Source of the DNA: CAIYRG01 sp964494505
GTDB lineage: Bacteria; Pseudomonadota; Alphaproteobacteria; Micropepsales; Micropepsaceae
Direction of reading: 5' to 3'
Assembly: GCA_964494505.1 (NCBI GenBank)
Contig: CAZBRO010000006.1
Span: 162,349-226,348 of the forward strand
Length of the DNA stretch: 64,000 nt
Shown: positions 51,946 to 60,716 of the stretch, piece by piece
Layout: the number at the start of each line of letters is the position of its first letter
Position numbering within the stretch: position 1 is the first letter of the stretch
Position numbers and translations under genes: made by a program
The notes under the pieces: model-generated
Told to the model about the DNA's origin: nothing
Database searches by the model: none
The model's input: only the letters and a program-made list of their open reading frames with translations

Positions 51946-54297
51946 ATGCTGTCACGCTCTTTGAGACGAGTCGCCCTTTTGGGCGGAACCGCGCTATCGG
52001 TAAGCCTGTTGGCCGCGGCAACGGGGGCTTATGCCGATGACGACGTGCTGGAAACCGTGGTGGTCACGGGCACGCTGTTCAATCCCGATGTGGCGCCCGC
52101 CAAGTCCTCTCCCGACACCACCGAGCCACAAACCATCATCGGCAAATCCTATATCGAGGACTCGATCTCTCCGACCGCCGATTTCGTCACCATTCTTGCC
52201 ATCACGCCGTCGCTGACGGGCATGGATCTGAACGGACCGGGCCTCTCGGAAGGCAACGTCAAGAACACGCTGCGCGGCATCCCGGACGGCAATTTCGGCA
52301 TGACCTTCGACGGCATCCCGTTCGGTGACACCAATGGGCCGACGCACCATTCTTCGTCCTATTTTCCAGCCTCGACCATCGGCTCGATCGAGGTCGAGCG
52401 CGGCCCCGGCAATGCCGGAAATATCGGCCCGTCCACCTATGGCGGCTCGATCAACATGTATTCGGAGGGCCTGGCCGACTTCACGCGGCTGAAGGGATCG
52501 GTGAGCTACGGCAGTTTCAACACGCTGCACGAGAACCTGAACATCCAGAGCGGGAATTTCCCCTATTTCGACAATACCCACGTCCTCTTCAATTTCGACA
52601 ACACCACGACCGACGGCGCTCTGACGCAACAGGGGCTAACCCGCAGCAACGAGTTGCTGAAAATAGAAACCCAGGTCGCGCCGAACTGGACGCTCACCTT
52701 GTTCGGCAATTACGGCAAGCTGCATGAGGACTTGAACGACAACAATGGCGCGACGCCGGCGCAAGTCTCGGTGTACGGCAAGAATTTCGCCCTTCAGAAC
52801 GACAATCCGGCGCTGTCGACCTATGTTCCTTACAACGTAACCGACAAGTGGACGGACATGGACTATGTCCGGCTGCGCGGCAATCTCACCGACGCCGTGA
52901 AGATCGACAATCAGGCCTATACCTATGCCTATGTGAACGAGACGTTCTCCGCCCGCAACATCACTCAGACCATTGCCGACATCAACGCCAACACCGCCGA
53001 AGGTCAGGGCGGCAAGAACTCACCCATCGTCAATGGCGTCAAGAAGACGAGCGACGTACCGGGCTACAGCAAGCTCAACGCCTACCGCGTCTGGGGCGAC
53101 GTGTTCCGCCTTTACGACGATTACCAGTTGGGCTCGGTCACGGGCCAGGTCCGCGCGGGCGTTTGGTGGGAAGCCGCCTCCACGCAGCGCGCACGCCTCG
53201 ATTACGATATGACGGCCTGCATCGCGAACAACATCAATCCCTGGTATCAGGACGGCTCCAGCTGTCAGGATTCATCGCTCGCCGCGACCGGGAAAGCGGT
53301 CCTCACCGCCGGCCACGGAAATACCCGCTACAACGGCTACGCCGAATTGCTCGAACATTCGAGCTGGCATCAATACGAGCCGTTCCTCGAATTGGAGATC
53401 AAGCCGCTCGAGGGGCTGACCGTCACGCCCGGTGTGAAATACATCGATTGGACGCATTCCACGCGCTCGGCCGTCGAACCGAAATTGCTCAAGCCTTACA
53501 GCGGCGAGTTCAAGACGACCCGCACGCTGCCGTTCCTCGAAGCCAATTACAAAATCCGGCCGTCATGGAGTGTTTATGCCCAGTACGCCCAGGGCATCTA
53601 CGTTCCGGACATCACGGCGTTCGAGCAAAAGACGACCGTCGAAACCTTTCCGAAAGCGCAGACCACCACCAACTATCAGGTCGGCACGGTATTTTACGCC
53701 GACAATTTCACCGTCGATGGCGATGTGTATTACATCCCGGTCAAGAATAATATCGTGTTTGAGAACTGCAATCTGGTTGGCGGTCTGTCCGGGGACACTT
53801 GCGCGGTCAATACCGGCCAGGCGCTGTACAAGGGCGTCGAGGGCGAAGCCACCTATGCCTTTGGCGACGACATCATGAACGGCAGACTGCGGGGGCTCGC
53901 GGTCTTCATCAACGGATCGATCAATTCGTCGAGGTCCAATGGCCTCTGGCTGAAGCAGGCGCCGCTGTGGACGACCGCAGGCGGTCTTATCTACAAGCAC
54001 GAAGGCGTCAAACTGTCGATCATCGACAAGATGGTCGGGCCGCAATGGTCGGACACCGCCAACAATCCCAATTACAAGGTCCATACCTACAACAACATGG
54101 ACGTTACGCTCGGTTACGATTTCGGCCAGTTCGAATTGAGCCTCGGTATTTACAACGCGTTCGACAGCCGGAGCATCCTCGCCATCACCGAGAACGATTC
54201 GTCTTTCGTGGCCAACCGACTGATGAGCACCGACCAATATTTCTTCATGCCGCCACGGAGCTATATGCTGACTTTGAAGGCGTCCCTGGGGAGCTAG
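51946..54297 (+). CDS. TonB-dependent outer-membrane receptor
   Basis: A 783-residue receptor that imports a scarce nutrient, usually a siderophore, vitamin B12 or metal complex, using TonB energy. The signal peptide is residues 1-25 (LLGGTALSVSLLAAATGAYA). A TonB box-like ETVVVTGT follows. The plug domain runs to about 170 (VKNTLRGIPDGNFGMTFDG, IEVERGPGNAGN). The C-terminal barrel ends in YMLTLKASLG. The substrate is not evident from sequence. ATG 51946 is chosen because upstream residues have no receptor character and the signal peptide starts there. Its 5' leader and 3' end both carry hairpins. Confidence 0.92.
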   Translation: MLSRSLRRVALLGGTALSVSLLAAATGAYADDDVLETVVVTGTLFNPDVAPAKSSPDTTEPQTIIGKSYIEDSISPTADFVTILAITPSLTGMDLNGPGLSEGNVKNTLRGIPDGNFGMTFDGIPFGDTNGPTHHSSSYFPASTIGSIEVERGPGNAGNIGPSTYGGSINMYSEGLADFTRLKGSVSYGSFNTLHENLNIQSGNFPYFDNTHVLFNFDNTTTDGALTQQGLTRSNELLKIETQVAPNWTLTLFGNYGKLHEDLNDNNGATPAQVSVYGKNFALQNDNPALSTYVPYNVTDKWTDMDYVRLRGNLTDAVKIDNQAYTYAYVNETFSARNITQTIADINANTAEGQGGKNSPIVNGVKKTSDVPGYSKLNAYRVWGDVFRLYDDYQLGSVTGQVRAGVWWEAASTQRARLDYDMTACIANNINPWYQDGSSCQDSSLAATGKAVLTAGHGNTRYNGYAELLEHSSWHQYEPFLELEIKPLEGLTVTPGVKYIDWTHSTRSAVEPKLLKPYSGEFKTTRTLPFLEANYKIRPSWSVYAQYAQGIYVPDITAFEQKTTVETFPKAQTTTNYQVGTVFYADNFTVDGDVYYIPVKNNIVFENCNLVGGLSGDTCAVNTGQALYKGVEGEATYAFGDDIMNGRLRGLAVFINGSINSSRSNGLWLKQAPLWTTAGGLIYKHEGVKLSIIDKMVGPQWSDTANNPNYKVHTYNNMDVTLGYDFGQFELSLGIYNAFDSRSILAITENDSSFVANRLMSTDQYFFMPPRSYMLTLKASLGS

Positions 54298-54298
54298 T

Positions 54299-54336
54299 CC
54301 GGGCGGGAACCGCGGGGGAACGCGTTTCCCGTCCGG
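54299..54336. other. Long hairpin just after the TonB receptor stop
   Basis: A 16-base stem (54299-54314 with 54321-54336), one G-U pair and one mismatch, loop GGGGAA. It begins 1 base after the receptor stop codon and has no T-run, so it is more likely an mRNA-stabilising or REP-like hairpin than a terminator. lipA begins 71 bases later. Confidence 0.75.
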
Positions 54337-54406
54337 TCTGGCGCAAAGCGCGGGGGGCGCGCCGGAGGGGGTGATTTCCTGACCGCCAGCGGTTAGGAAT
54401 GGCGCC

Positions 54407-55360
54407 ATGACCGTCGTCTACGACTCGACCGCCGGTGCGGCCAGACCCCGCCACCCGGAAAAGGCCAACAGGCCCGATACGCCTCTGCCCCGGAAACCCG
54501 ATTGGATCCGGGTCAAGGCGCCGGTGGGGCGGGGCTATGTCCGGACCCGCGATATCGTGCGCGCTAACGGACTCCACACCGTTTGCGAAGAGGCAGGCTG
54601 CCCCAATATCGGCGAGTGCTGGGAAAAGTCGCACGCCACCATGATGATCATGGGGGACACTTGCACGCGGGCTTGTGCCTTCTGCAACGTGAAGACGGGC
54701 CTGCCGGGCGCGCTCGATTCCGGCGAGCCTGAGAATGTCGCCCGCGCTGTGGCCGAGCTTGGGCTTGCCCATGTGGTGATTACGTCCGTCGACCGCGACG
54801 ACCTCCCGGACGGCGGGGCGGCCCATTTCGCGGCGACGGTGCGCGCCATCCGCGCCCATTCGCCGAAGACGACCATCGAAATTCTGACGCCGGATTTCCT
54901 CCGCAAGGAGGGCGCCATCGAGACGGTGATGGCCGCACCGCCCGATGTCTTCAACCACAATCTCGAAACCGTGCCGCGGCTCTATCTTTCGGTCCGACCG
55001 GGCGCGCGCTATTTCGTCTCGTTGCGCCTTTTGGAACGCGTGAAGGAGATCGACGGGAACGCGTTCACGAAATCGGGCCTGATGGTGGGATTGGGCGAAA
55101 CGCGCGAAGAGATCATGCAGGTGATGGACGATCTGCGGGCAGCAGGGGTCGATTTTCTGACCATCGGGCAATATCTGCAGCCGAGCCGGAAACATGCGGC
55201 GGTCGACCGCTTCTGGAACCCGGACGAATTCAAGGCGCTGGAAAGCATCGCGCGCGCGAAGGGGTTCCTGATGGTGTCGGCAAGCCCGCTGACCCGCTCC
55301 TCATACCACGCGGGCGAGGATTTCGAGCGGCTGCGCGCGGCCCGGGCGGCGCGAACGTAA
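54407..55360 (+). CDS. lipA: Lipoyl synthase
   Basis: A 317-residue radical SAM enzyme that inserts two sulphurs into octanoyl-carrier chains, making lipoate for pyruvate and oxoglutarate dehydrogenases. The auxiliary cluster Cys are in CEEAGCPNIGEC. The SAM cluster is CTRACAFC. The late RSSYHAGEDF block contains the conserved Ser ligand. Length and order are standard. It starts with ATG 54407 and is 9 bases before the RatA-like gene, a very common alphaproteobacterial pair. Confidence 0.97.
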   Translation: MTVVYDSTAGAARPRHPEKANRPDTPLPRKPDWIRVKAPVGRGYVRTRDIVRANGLHTVCEEAGCPNIGECWEKSHATMMIMGDTCTRACAFCNVKTGLPGALDSGEPENVARAVAELGLAHVVITSVDRDDLPDGGAAHFAATVRAIRAHSPKTTIEILTPDFLRKEGAIETVMAAPPDVFNHNLETVPRLYLSVRPGARYFVSLRLLERVKEIDGNAFTKSGLMVGLGETREEIMQVMDDLRAAGVDFLTIGQYLQPSRKHAAVDRFWNPDEFKALESIARAKGFLMVSASPLTRSSYHAGEDFERLRAARAART

Positions 55361-55369
55361 CAACCGTTT

Positions 55370-55837
55370 ATGCCTCTTCATCAGGAAACCCGCGTTCTTC
55401 CGTACACGGCCGAGCAAATGTTTGCCGTCGTCGCCGATGTGGAGCGCTATCCGGAATTCCTGCCCTGGTGTTCCAGGCTCGTAGTGAAGAAGCGCGAGAA
55501 AGAGGGCAACCTCGAATACATCACTGCCGAAATGTTCATCTCCTACCAGGGGCTGCACGAGCGTTATGTCAGCTCGGTGAAGCTCGACCCCGAACGGCGC
55601 ACGATCGAAGCCCGCCATGTCGAAGGGCCGTTCAAGCGATTGGACACACGCTGGCGCTTCGTCCCGCTGACGCGCGGTTCGGAGGTGCATTTTCTGATCG
55701 ATTTCGCCTTCAAGAACGTACTCCTCTCCGCGGTCGCGGGTATCGCCTTTGGCTATGTCGCGAGCCGCATGGCGGAGGCCTTTGTCGTGCGCGCGAAGGC
55801 GCTCCACAGTTCTAAAGAAGCTGGAGGAGCAGCTTAA
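55370..55837 (+). CDS. COQ10/RatA-type START-domain protein
   Basis: A 155-residue protein of the polyketide cyclase/START fold. PYTAEQMFAVVADVERYPEFLPWCSR is the family signature. In mitochondria COQ10 binds ubiquinone and supports respiration; in E. coli RatA is described as a toxin against ribosome assembly. Position after lipA and alphaproteobacterial context favour the ubiquinone-binding role. Its last 26 bases overlap the convergent cinA gene. ATG 55370. Confidence 0.9.
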   Translation: MPLHQETRVLPYTAEQMFAVVADVERYPEFLPWCSRLVVKKREKEGNLEYITAEMFISYQGLHERYVSSVKLDPERRTIEARHVEGPFKRLDTRWRFVPLTRGSEVHFLIDFAFKNVLLSAVAGIAFGYVASRMAEAFVVRAKALHSSKEAGGAA

Positions 55838-56300
55838 GCCCTTCCTCGACGCTGCGTGCGCGCACGTTCTCGCGGCCGATATCGCCGAAGCGGCATTCGA
55901 GATGCAGCGTGGTCTGGCCCATCCGCGCGGCGGCAATATGCACCAGGCCCACCGGCTTCGTGGCCGTGCCGCCTGTGGGGCCCGCAATCCCGGTGCAAGA
56001 GACTGCCAATTGCGCGCGTGAATGCCGGAGCGCGCCTTCCGCCATCGCGCGGGCGACTTCTTCCGACACGGCACCGTGCGCGGCGATCATGCCTTCGGGC
56101 ACGCCCAGCAATTCGACCTTGGACTCATTTGTGTAGACCACGAAGCCCCGATCCACCACATCGGACGATCCTGGAATTTCCGTCAGCGCGGCGGCGATCA
56201 ATCCGCCGGTGCAGCTTTCTGCGGTGGCGACATGGAGCCCCTGCGTGCGCGCTTCCTCGAGCAGCAATTTTGCCAATCGCAGGATGGAATCGGAGAACAT
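55812..56300 (-). CDS. pncC: CinA C-terminal domain: nicotinamide-nucleotide amidohydrolase
   Basis: A 162-residue protein with only the CinA amidohydrolase domain. It recycles NMN to nicotinate mononucleotide in NAD salvage. The family signatures ATAESCTGGLIAAALTEIPGSS and CTGIAGPTGGTATKPVGLVHIA are both complete. The N-terminal domain of long CinA is absent, as usual in proteobacteria. Start ATG 56300 lies in an ATGA overlap with pgpA, so it is translationally coupled. Its 3' end overlaps the RatA-like gene by 26 bases. Confidence 0.93.
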   Translation of the reverse strand: MFSDSILRLAKLLLEEARTQGLHVATAESCTGGLIAAALTEIPGSSDVVDRGFVVYTNESKVELLGVPEGMIAAHGAVSEEVARAMAEGALRHSRAQLAVSCTGIAGPTGGTATKPVGLVHIAAARMGQTTLHLECRFGDIGRENVRARSVEEGLKLLLQLL

Positions 56301-56767
56301 CACACCAGCCTTATTGCGAGCGTGCCGTAGAGGATAGCCGCGGCGAATGCCCCCGCCACGATATCGTCCGCCATGATCCCCAATCCGCCCGGCAGGCGTT
56401 CCGCGCGCGCAACCGGCCAGGGCTTGGTGATGTCGAACAGCCGGAACAGCAGGAACGCCATCGCGAAGGGACGCCAATCGTCTCCGCGGCCCATCAGCGC
56501 TATGGGAAGAAGCGCAGTCCACTGGCCGGCGACCTCGTCGAGCACGCATTCGGAAGGGTCGTGGCGCCCGGCTTTGCGCGCATGAAGCCCGCACGCCCAG
56601 ATGCCGATCAGCATCGCCAACCCGGCGCCGACGAGGGCGCTTTGCCAGCCGAACCGGATGAGTATCCAGCCAAGCGGAAGCGCCACGAAAGAGGCCGCCG
56701 TGCCGGGCGCGAACGGAAACCAGCCGATCCCGAAAACCGTAGCCAACCGGGTTGAAAACGGCGTCAT
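56300..56767 (-). CDS. pgpA: Phosphatidylglycerophosphatase A
   Basis: A 155-residue membrane phosphatase that makes phosphatidylglycerol. Conserved blocks: GIGWFPFAPGTAASFVALPLGW, ECVLDEVAGQW and FRLFDITKPWP, then GLGIMADDIVAGAFAA. About four spans are visible. It is coupled by ATGA overlaps on both sides (ispDF before, cinA after), forming the operon ispDF, pgpA, cinA. This order is conserved in alphaproteobacteria. Confidence 0.94.
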   Translation of the reverse strand: MTPFSTRLATVFGIGWFPFAPGTAASFVALPLGWILIRFGWQSALVGAGLAMLIGIWACGLHARKAGRHDPSECVLDEVAGQWTALLPIALMGRGDDWRPFAMAFLLFRLFDITKPWPVARAERLPGGLGIMADDIVAGAFAAAILYGTLAIRLV

Positions 56768-57927
56768 CCCGGCAGCCGGACGGTAGCCACGGCTTGCGCG
56801 GCGATGCCTTCGCGCCGGCCGGCGAAGCCGAGTCCCTCGGTGGTGGTGGCTTTTACGCTGACCCGTGTGCGTTCGATTCCCAGGATCTCGGCCACGCGCA
56901 CGCGCATGGAATCGCGGTGCGGAGCCACCTTTGGCCGTTCGCAGATGAGCGTCACATCGACATGGGAAACGACGCCGCCCGCTTCGCGCACCAGCGATGC
57001 CGCATGGGCGAGAAACACATGCGAGGGCGCACCCCGCCAGCGTTCCTCCGTAGGCGGAAAATGCGCACCGATATCCTCGCGCGCGATCGCGCCCAGAATG
57101 GCGTCGGTGAGCGCGTGCAGCCCCACATCGGCGTCGGAATGGCCGATCAGCCCGAACCCGTGGGGCACCTTCACGCCGCAGAGCCAGACGTGATCCCCGA
57201 ATCCGAACCGGTGCACGTCGTAGCCCGTGCCGGTGCGGATATCGCCCAACGCGGAAGACGCGAGCCGCTCGGCCAGCACGAAATCGTCATTCGTCGTGAG
57301 TTTCAGATTGACCTCTTCGCCCGGCACCGTGGCCAGCGAAAGCCCCGCGCGCTCGGCAAGCGCGAAATCGTCCGTCACATTCACATGCGACCATGCCCGA
57401 TGGGCATCGCGAATCGGGACAAAGCGGAACCCTTGCGGCGTCTGGGCGCGCAGCAAATTCTCGCGCGGCTCGATGGCGTAGCCCTCGCCCGTGTCACGCC
57501 TCAGCGTATCGGCGACCCCAAGCACCGGGAGAACCGCATCGGCCCTCTGCAGCGCTGCGGCCACACGGGCAATCAGCGCCGCCGAAACAAAGGGCCGGGC
57601 CGCATCGTGGATCAGTACGCCGTCGGGTGCTGCCTCCGCCAACGCTTCGAGCCCCCGCCGCACTGAGTCCTGCCGCGTCGCACCACCGATGACCGGAGGC
57701 AGCAAGGAAAGCCCGGCCGCCGCTGCCTCATAGGCCGCTTGGTCCTCTTCGCGAATCACCACTTGGACGGCCGAAACTGCCGGATGAGCCAGGAAGGCCT
57801 CCGCCGCCCAGCGCAGCACGGGTCTTCCGCCAAGCAGCCGATATTGCTTGGGCGGCGCCGCCGAATTCGCCTCCTGGGCGCGTTCACCCCGTCCCGCGGC
57901 GACGATCAAGGCAAGTGTTGCGGTCAT
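56764..57927 (-). CDS. ispDF: Bifunctional IspD/IspF (MEP cytidylyltransferase / cyclodiphosphate synthase)
   Basis: A 387-residue fusion for two non-consecutive steps of the MEP isoprenoid pathway. IspD part (about 1-225): ALIVAAGRGERA nucleotide loop, PKQYRLLGGRPVL, HDAARPF and VNLKLTTNDDF. IspF part (about 230-387): GTGYDVHRF with zinc ligands, GHSDADVGLHALTDAILGA, and KATTTEGLGFAGRREGI. The fusion is well known in alphaproteobacteria and some epsilonproteobacteria. The start is ATG 57927; an in-frame extension upstream has no family support. It is divergent from ntrB. Confidence 0.97.
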   Translation of the reverse strand: MTATLALIVAAGRGERAQEANSAAPPKQYRLLGGRPVLRWAAEAFLAHPAVSAVQVVIREEDQAAYEAAAAGLSLLPPVIGGATRQDSVRRGLEALAEAAPDGVLIHDAARPFVSAALIARVAAALQRADAVLPVLGVADTLRRDTGEGYAIEPRENLLRAQTPQGFRFVPIRDAHRAWSHVNVTDDFALAERAGLSLATVPGEEVNLKLTTNDDFVLAERLASSALGDIRTGTGYDVHRFGFGDHVWLCGVKVPHGFGLIGHSDADVGLHALTDAILGAIAREDIGAHFPPTEERWRGAPSHVFLAHAASLVREAGGVVSHVDVTLICERPKVAPHRDSMRVRVAEILGIERTRVSVKATTTEGLGFAGRREGIAAQAVATVRLPG

Positions 57928-58039
57928 TCTTCTGTCTATCCGGCACAAGTTTTTGTGGAAAGGGGACGATTTCCTGTCTGGGCGATTGCTCATTCATTAG
58001 GCATGGGTTATGAATGCCCAAAGTGTAGGCATGTGCACT

Positions 58040-58051
58040 GCAACATAATTG
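58040..58051 (+). promoter_or_regulatory. 12-base motif upstream of ntrB, shared with ntrY
   Basis: GCAACATAATTG. The ntrY upstream region has GCAGCATAATTG at 60630-60641, one base different. CATAAT (58044-58049) looks like a -10 box, in which case transcription would begin near 58056. No clear -35 precedes it. It lies 11 bases before the preferred ntrB start. Confidence 0.45.
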
Positions 58052-58062
58052 GATTTTATCAA

Positions 58063-59169
58063 GTGCGTGAAGGGCTTATCGCCAGCATCGCCAGCGTTCT
58101 ACCCATGCCCATCATCATGGTTGGGGCGCAGGAGCAGCTGCTTTACGCCAATCAGGCGGCCGAGCAGTTTTTCGCCATGGGTGTGGGGTTGCTCTTAAGA
58201 CAGACCCTCACCGAGCTTCTCCCGTTCGGGAGCCCGCTGCTGCAGCTCGTGCAGCAGGCGCGCGAACGCGGCGCCTCCATCGCGGAACGCAACGTCGACC
58301 TTACAACCCCCAGGCTTGGCGAGCGGCTCGCCGACGTAACCCTCACGCCGGCCGCGGACGAGGGGAGTGTGATCCTCCTGCTCCAGGAGCGCAGTCTCGC
58401 CCAGCGCATCGACCGGCAGCTTTTATACCGCGGTGCAGCACGCTCCATGAGCGGCATGGCCGCCGTGCTGGCGCACGAGATCAAGAACCCGCTCGCCGGC
58501 ATCAGAGGGGCGGCTCAATTGCTCGAAGAGACCGTGCCGCCCGCCGATCGCTCCCTTGCCCAGCTCATCTGCAACGAAGCCGACCGCATCCGCACCCTGA
58601 TCGACCGTATGGAATCGTTCGGCGATCCCATGGCGCTGTCGCGCGCGGCCGTGAACATCCACGAGGTCCTGGACCGGGTGAAGCGCGTGGCGGAAACCAG
58701 CTTCGGACGCCGGCTTCGCATCGTCGAGGTCTACGATCCTTCGCTCCCGCCGGTTTGGGGCGACCGCGACAATCTCATCCAGGCCTTCATGAACATCGTG
58801 CGCAATGCGGCCGATGCCGCACCGCCCGAGAACGGCGAGATCGTGCTCACCACGGCCTATCGCCCCGGCGTGCGCATCGCCGTCAGCGGCACGGGCCAGA
58901 AATACCGCTTGAGCCTGCCGCTGGAAGTCACCGTCCGCGACAACGGCCCTGGAATATCGGCCGATCTGCTCCCCTATATTTTCGATCCCTTCATCACCAC
59001 CAAATCGCACGGCGCAGGCCTCGGCCTTCCGCTCGTCGCCAAGATCGTTGCCGATCATGGCGGAGTCATCGAATGCGAATCCCAACCGCGACGCACCCTG
59101 TTCCGCGTGCTTTTGCCGGTCGCGTCCGCCGAAACCAAACAGCACCAGAACGAGTCCGCGCATGCCTGA
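58063..59169 (+). CDS. ntrB: Nitrogen regulation sensor kinase NtrB
   Basis: A 368-residue cytosolic kinase/phosphatase that phosphorylates NtrC under nitrogen limitation. PAS domain (about 8-110): MPIIMVGAQEQLLYANQAA and LLPFGSPLLQLV. Phospho-His near residue 138 in LAHEIKNPLAGIRGAAQLL. ATP-binding domain with VRDNGPGISADLLPYIFDPF. I prefer GTG 58063 because the in-frame stretch back to ATG 58003 uses rare codons (ATA, AGG, TGT) and reads CPKCRHVHC, unlike NtrB N-termini. The ATG start (388 residues) remains possible; neither has a good ribosome site. ntrC overlaps its end by 8 bases. dusB, usual between ispDF and ntrB, is absent. Confidence 0.9.
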   Translation: MREGLIASIASVLPMPIIMVGAQEQLLYANQAAEQFFAMGVGLLLRQTLTELLPFGSPLLQLVQQARERGASIAERNVDLTTPRLGERLADVTLTPAADEGSVILLLQERSLAQRIDRQLLYRGAARSMSGMAAVLAHEIKNPLAGIRGAAQLLEETVPPADRSLAQLICNEADRIRTLIDRMESFGDPMALSRAAVNIHEVLDRVKRVAETSFGRRLRIVEVYDPSLPPVWGDRDNLIQAFMNIVRNAADAAPPENGEIVLTTAYRPGVRIAVSGTGQKYRLSLPLEVTVRDNGPGISADLLPYIFDPFITTKSHGAGLGLPLVAKIVADHGGVIECESQPRRTLFRVLLPVASAETKQHQNESAHA

Positions 59170-60607
59170 GGGCACGATTTTAGTTTGTGACGACGATGCC
59201 GCCATCCGCACCGTGCTCAACCAGGCGCTAGGACGCGCCGGCTACGACGTACGCACCACCGCAAATGCCGCCGGGCTGTGGCGCTGGGTGGCGCAAGGGG
59301 AGGGCAATCTCGTCATCACCGACGTAATCCTGCCCGACGAAAACGCATTCGATCTTCTGCCGCGCATCAAGCGGCTGAGGCCCGATCTTCCGGTCGTGGT
59401 AATGAGCGCGCAGAACAACATCCTGACCGCCATCACCGCCACCGAACGGGGCGCATACGAATATCTGCCCAAGCCCTTCGACCTGAAGGAACTCATTACC
59501 ATCGTCAGCCGGGCGCTTGCCGCGCCCAATCGCAAGCCCGCATCCATCGAGACGGACCATAGCGATGATCGCCTGCCGCTGATCGGGCGCTCGCCCGCCA
59601 TGCAGGAGATTTACCGTATCATCGCGAGGCTCACGCAAGCCGACCTCACGGTGATGATCTCGGGCGAATCCGGCACCGGCAAGGAACTGGTGGCGCGCGC
59701 ACTGCACGATTACGGCAAGCGCCGCAACGGCAGCTTCGTCGCGGTGAACATGGCCGCGATTCCCAAGGAGTTGATCGAGAGCGAATTGTTCGGCCATGAG
59801 CGGGGCGCCTTCACTGGCGCGACGGCCCGCGGAGTAGGGCGCTTCGAACAGGCCGAGGGCGGCACGCTGTTTCTGGACGAGATCGGCGACATGCCGCTCG
59901 AGGCGCAGACGCGGTTGTTGCGGGTGCTGCAGCAGGGTGAATACACCACTGTGGGCGGGCGCGTACCGATCCGCACCGACGTCCGCATCATTGCCGCCAC
60001 CAATCGCGATTTGCGGCAACTCATCCAGCAGGGGTTGTTCCGCGAAGACCTGTTCTATCGCCTGAACGTGGTTCCGATGCGCCTGCCGCCTCTGCGCGAG
60101 CGCATCGAGGACATCCCCGACCTGGTGCGCCATTTCCTGCGCAAGGCTGAGGCCGACGGCCTGCCGCTGAAGCGGCTGGAACCCCAGGCCATCGAGCGGC
60201 TCAAGACCCATACCTGGCCCGGCAATGTGCGCGAACTGGAGAATTTGATTCGGCGCCTGGTGGTGCTGAACCCTGACGAAGTCATCAACGAGGATGCGGT
60301 CTCCGCCGAGCTGACACAGCTCGAACGCAGCATGCCGGCCTCCGACGACGAAGAGGTGAGCTTCGCCACGCTGGTCGAACGGCATCTCAACACGCATTTC
60401 GCGGAATATGGCGAGCGGCTGCCGCCCGCCGGGCTCTATGACCGGGTGATCCGCGAAGTGGAGCGGCCGCTGATTGCGATTTCACTGGCGGCGGCGCGAG
60501 GCAACCAGATTCGCGCAGCCCAGCTCTTGGGACTCAACCGCAATACGCTGCGGAAGAAGATTCGGGAACTTGGCGTGGAGGTCATTCGCGGATTGAAATC
60601 GCACTGA
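59162..60607 (+). CDS. ntrC: Nitrogen regulation response regulator NtrC
   Basis: A 481-residue sigma54 activator. Receiver with Asp54 (VITDVILPDE), AAA domain with SGESGTGKE and the sigma54-contact loop GAFTGA near residue 215, Walker B EGGTLFLDEIGDM, and a Fis-type C-terminal helix-turn-helix (IRAAQLLGLNRNTLRKKIREL). When phosphorylated by NtrB it turns on nitrogen-assimilation promoters. It may also act on the sigma54 promoters in this window. ATG 59162; overlaps ntrB by 8 bases. Confidence 0.97.
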   Translation: MPEGTILVCDDDAAIRTVLNQALGRAGYDVRTTANAAGLWRWVAQGEGNLVITDVILPDENAFDLLPRIKRLRPDLPVVVMSAQNNILTAITATERGAYEYLPKPFDLKELITIVSRALAAPNRKPASIETDHSDDRLPLIGRSPAMQEIYRIIARLTQADLTVMISGESGTGKELVARALHDYGKRRNGSFVAVNMAAIPKELIESELFGHERGAFTGATARGVGRFEQAEGGTLFLDEIGDMPLEAQTRLLRVLQQGEYTTVGGRVPIRTDVRIIAATNRDLRQLIQQGLFREDLFYRLNVVPMRLPPLRERIEDIPDLVRHFLRKAEADGLPLKRLEPQAIERLKTHTWPGNVRELENLIRRLVVLNPDEVINEDAVSAELTQLERSMPASDDEEVSFATLVERHLNTHFAEYGERLPPAGLYDRVIREVERPLIAISLAAARGNQIRAAQLLGLNRNTLRKKIRELGVEVIRGLKSH

Positions 60608-60612
60608 ATTTT

Positions 60613-60646
60613 TGTTGCAAGTTTGCATCGCAGCATAATTGCAACA
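60613..60646. promoter_or_regulatory. Inverted repeat and -10-like motif upstream of ntrY
   Basis: TGTTGCAA (60613-60620) and TTGCAACA (60639-60646) form a perfect 8-base inverted repeat with an 18-base spacer. Between them lies GCAGCATAATTG (60630-60641), shared with ntrB. TTGTTG (60612-60617), 16 bases, CATAAT (60634-60639) could be a promoter, with the repeat acting as an operator. No T-run follows, so it is not a terminator of ntrC. Confidence 0.5.
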
Positions 60647-60716
60647 TCCTGTGGCTTTGCTACACTCGCGTCCGGATAGGGATTAACGGTTCCGGCGCGC
60701 GAGGCTTTTCGGCCAT

